Source: Deltaproteobacteria bacterium RBG_13_43_22 (GTDB taxonomy: Bacteria; Desulfobacterota; RBG-13-43-22). Taken from it: 64,000 nucleotides of DNA. The notes below the pieces were generated by a model that did not search any database, had not been told where the DNA came from, and worked only from the letters and a program-made list of their open reading frames with translations. Shown here one piece after another: positions 63,999 through 64,000 of the stretch. The DNA lies in the NCBI GenBank assembly GCA_001797675.1, contig MGQB01000023.1, positions 62,001 through 126,000 of the forward strand, in the 5' to 3' direction. The number at the start of each line of letters is the position of its first letter. Within the stretch, counting starts at the first letter, position 1. The translations under genes were made by a program, and so were the position numbers.

Positions 63999-64000
63999 TA

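Overview
This 64 kb window is a chromosomal segment of a Gram-negative, motile, probably anaerobic bacterium. The best fit is a Desulfobacterota-type ('deltaproteobacterial') genome. The evidence is separate GlyQ and GlyS subunits beside recO, an smc-PilZ-ftsY string, SurA/PpiC-type periplasmic foldases, a monofunctional transglycosylase, RecD2 without RecBC, an NDP-forming acyl-CoA synthetase, DUF169 and spore-photoproduct-lyase-like proteins, large chemoreceptors and a GEMM riboswitch in front of minor pilin genes. This placement is inference from gene content; no rRNA is present to confirm it. No integrase, transposase, CRISPR array or phage structural gene was seen.

Layout. 1-4.7 kb: the start of a thiolase, phoU, a CBS protein and two M16 peptidase-like genes, the second with an in-frame TGA inside its signal peptide. 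4.7-9.9 kb: smc, a PilZ protein and ftsY on the minus strand. 10.5-18 kb: a small excisionase-like HTH protein and a sensory block with two chemoreceptors, a periplasmic ligand-binding protein and an unknown protein with weak RelA/SpoT-like features. 18-26 kb: housekeeping on the minus strand (a parvulin, a truncated AsnRS-like OB-fold, recO, glyQ, glyS, a CBS-ACT protein, a PPP phosphatase and a PflX-like radical SAM enzyme). 26.3-29.8 kb: inositol-phosphate synthase, a CDP-alcohol phosphatidyltransferase and a GT39/ArnT-like transferase, suggesting an inositol lipid or glycolipid route. 29.8-39.2 kb: recD2, an L,D-transpeptidase, DUF169, tRNA-Arg(UCU), a second parvulin, a paired SPL-like radical SAM enzyme and ParB-like protein, and corC. 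39.4-46 kb: an acyl-CoA synthetase, a 5'-nucleotidase, a ThiS-like protein, a five-S1-domain protein and an MTH1187-type protein. 46.2-50.3 kb: a consensus promoter, a GEMM (cyclic dinucleotide) riboswitch and the minor pilin operon fimT-pilV-pilW-pilX-pilX. 50.5-54.6 kb: a Lon-like protease, a Lys/Glu-rich secreted peptide and mtgA. 55-64 kb: TPR proteins followed by a minus-strand glycosyltransferase/methyltransferase island, probably for glycosylation of a surface structure.

The most notable signals are the riboswitch-controlled pilin operon with its duplicated PilX gene, the SPL-like/ParB-like pair, the in-frame TGA, the AsnRS OB-fold ending in a hairpin, and a genome-specific set of intergenic fold-back sequences built from short repeated words. 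Some of these run into the last codons of flanking genes. I did not find one clear, wholly new multi-gene system; the SPL/ParB pair and the sensory trio are the best candidates.
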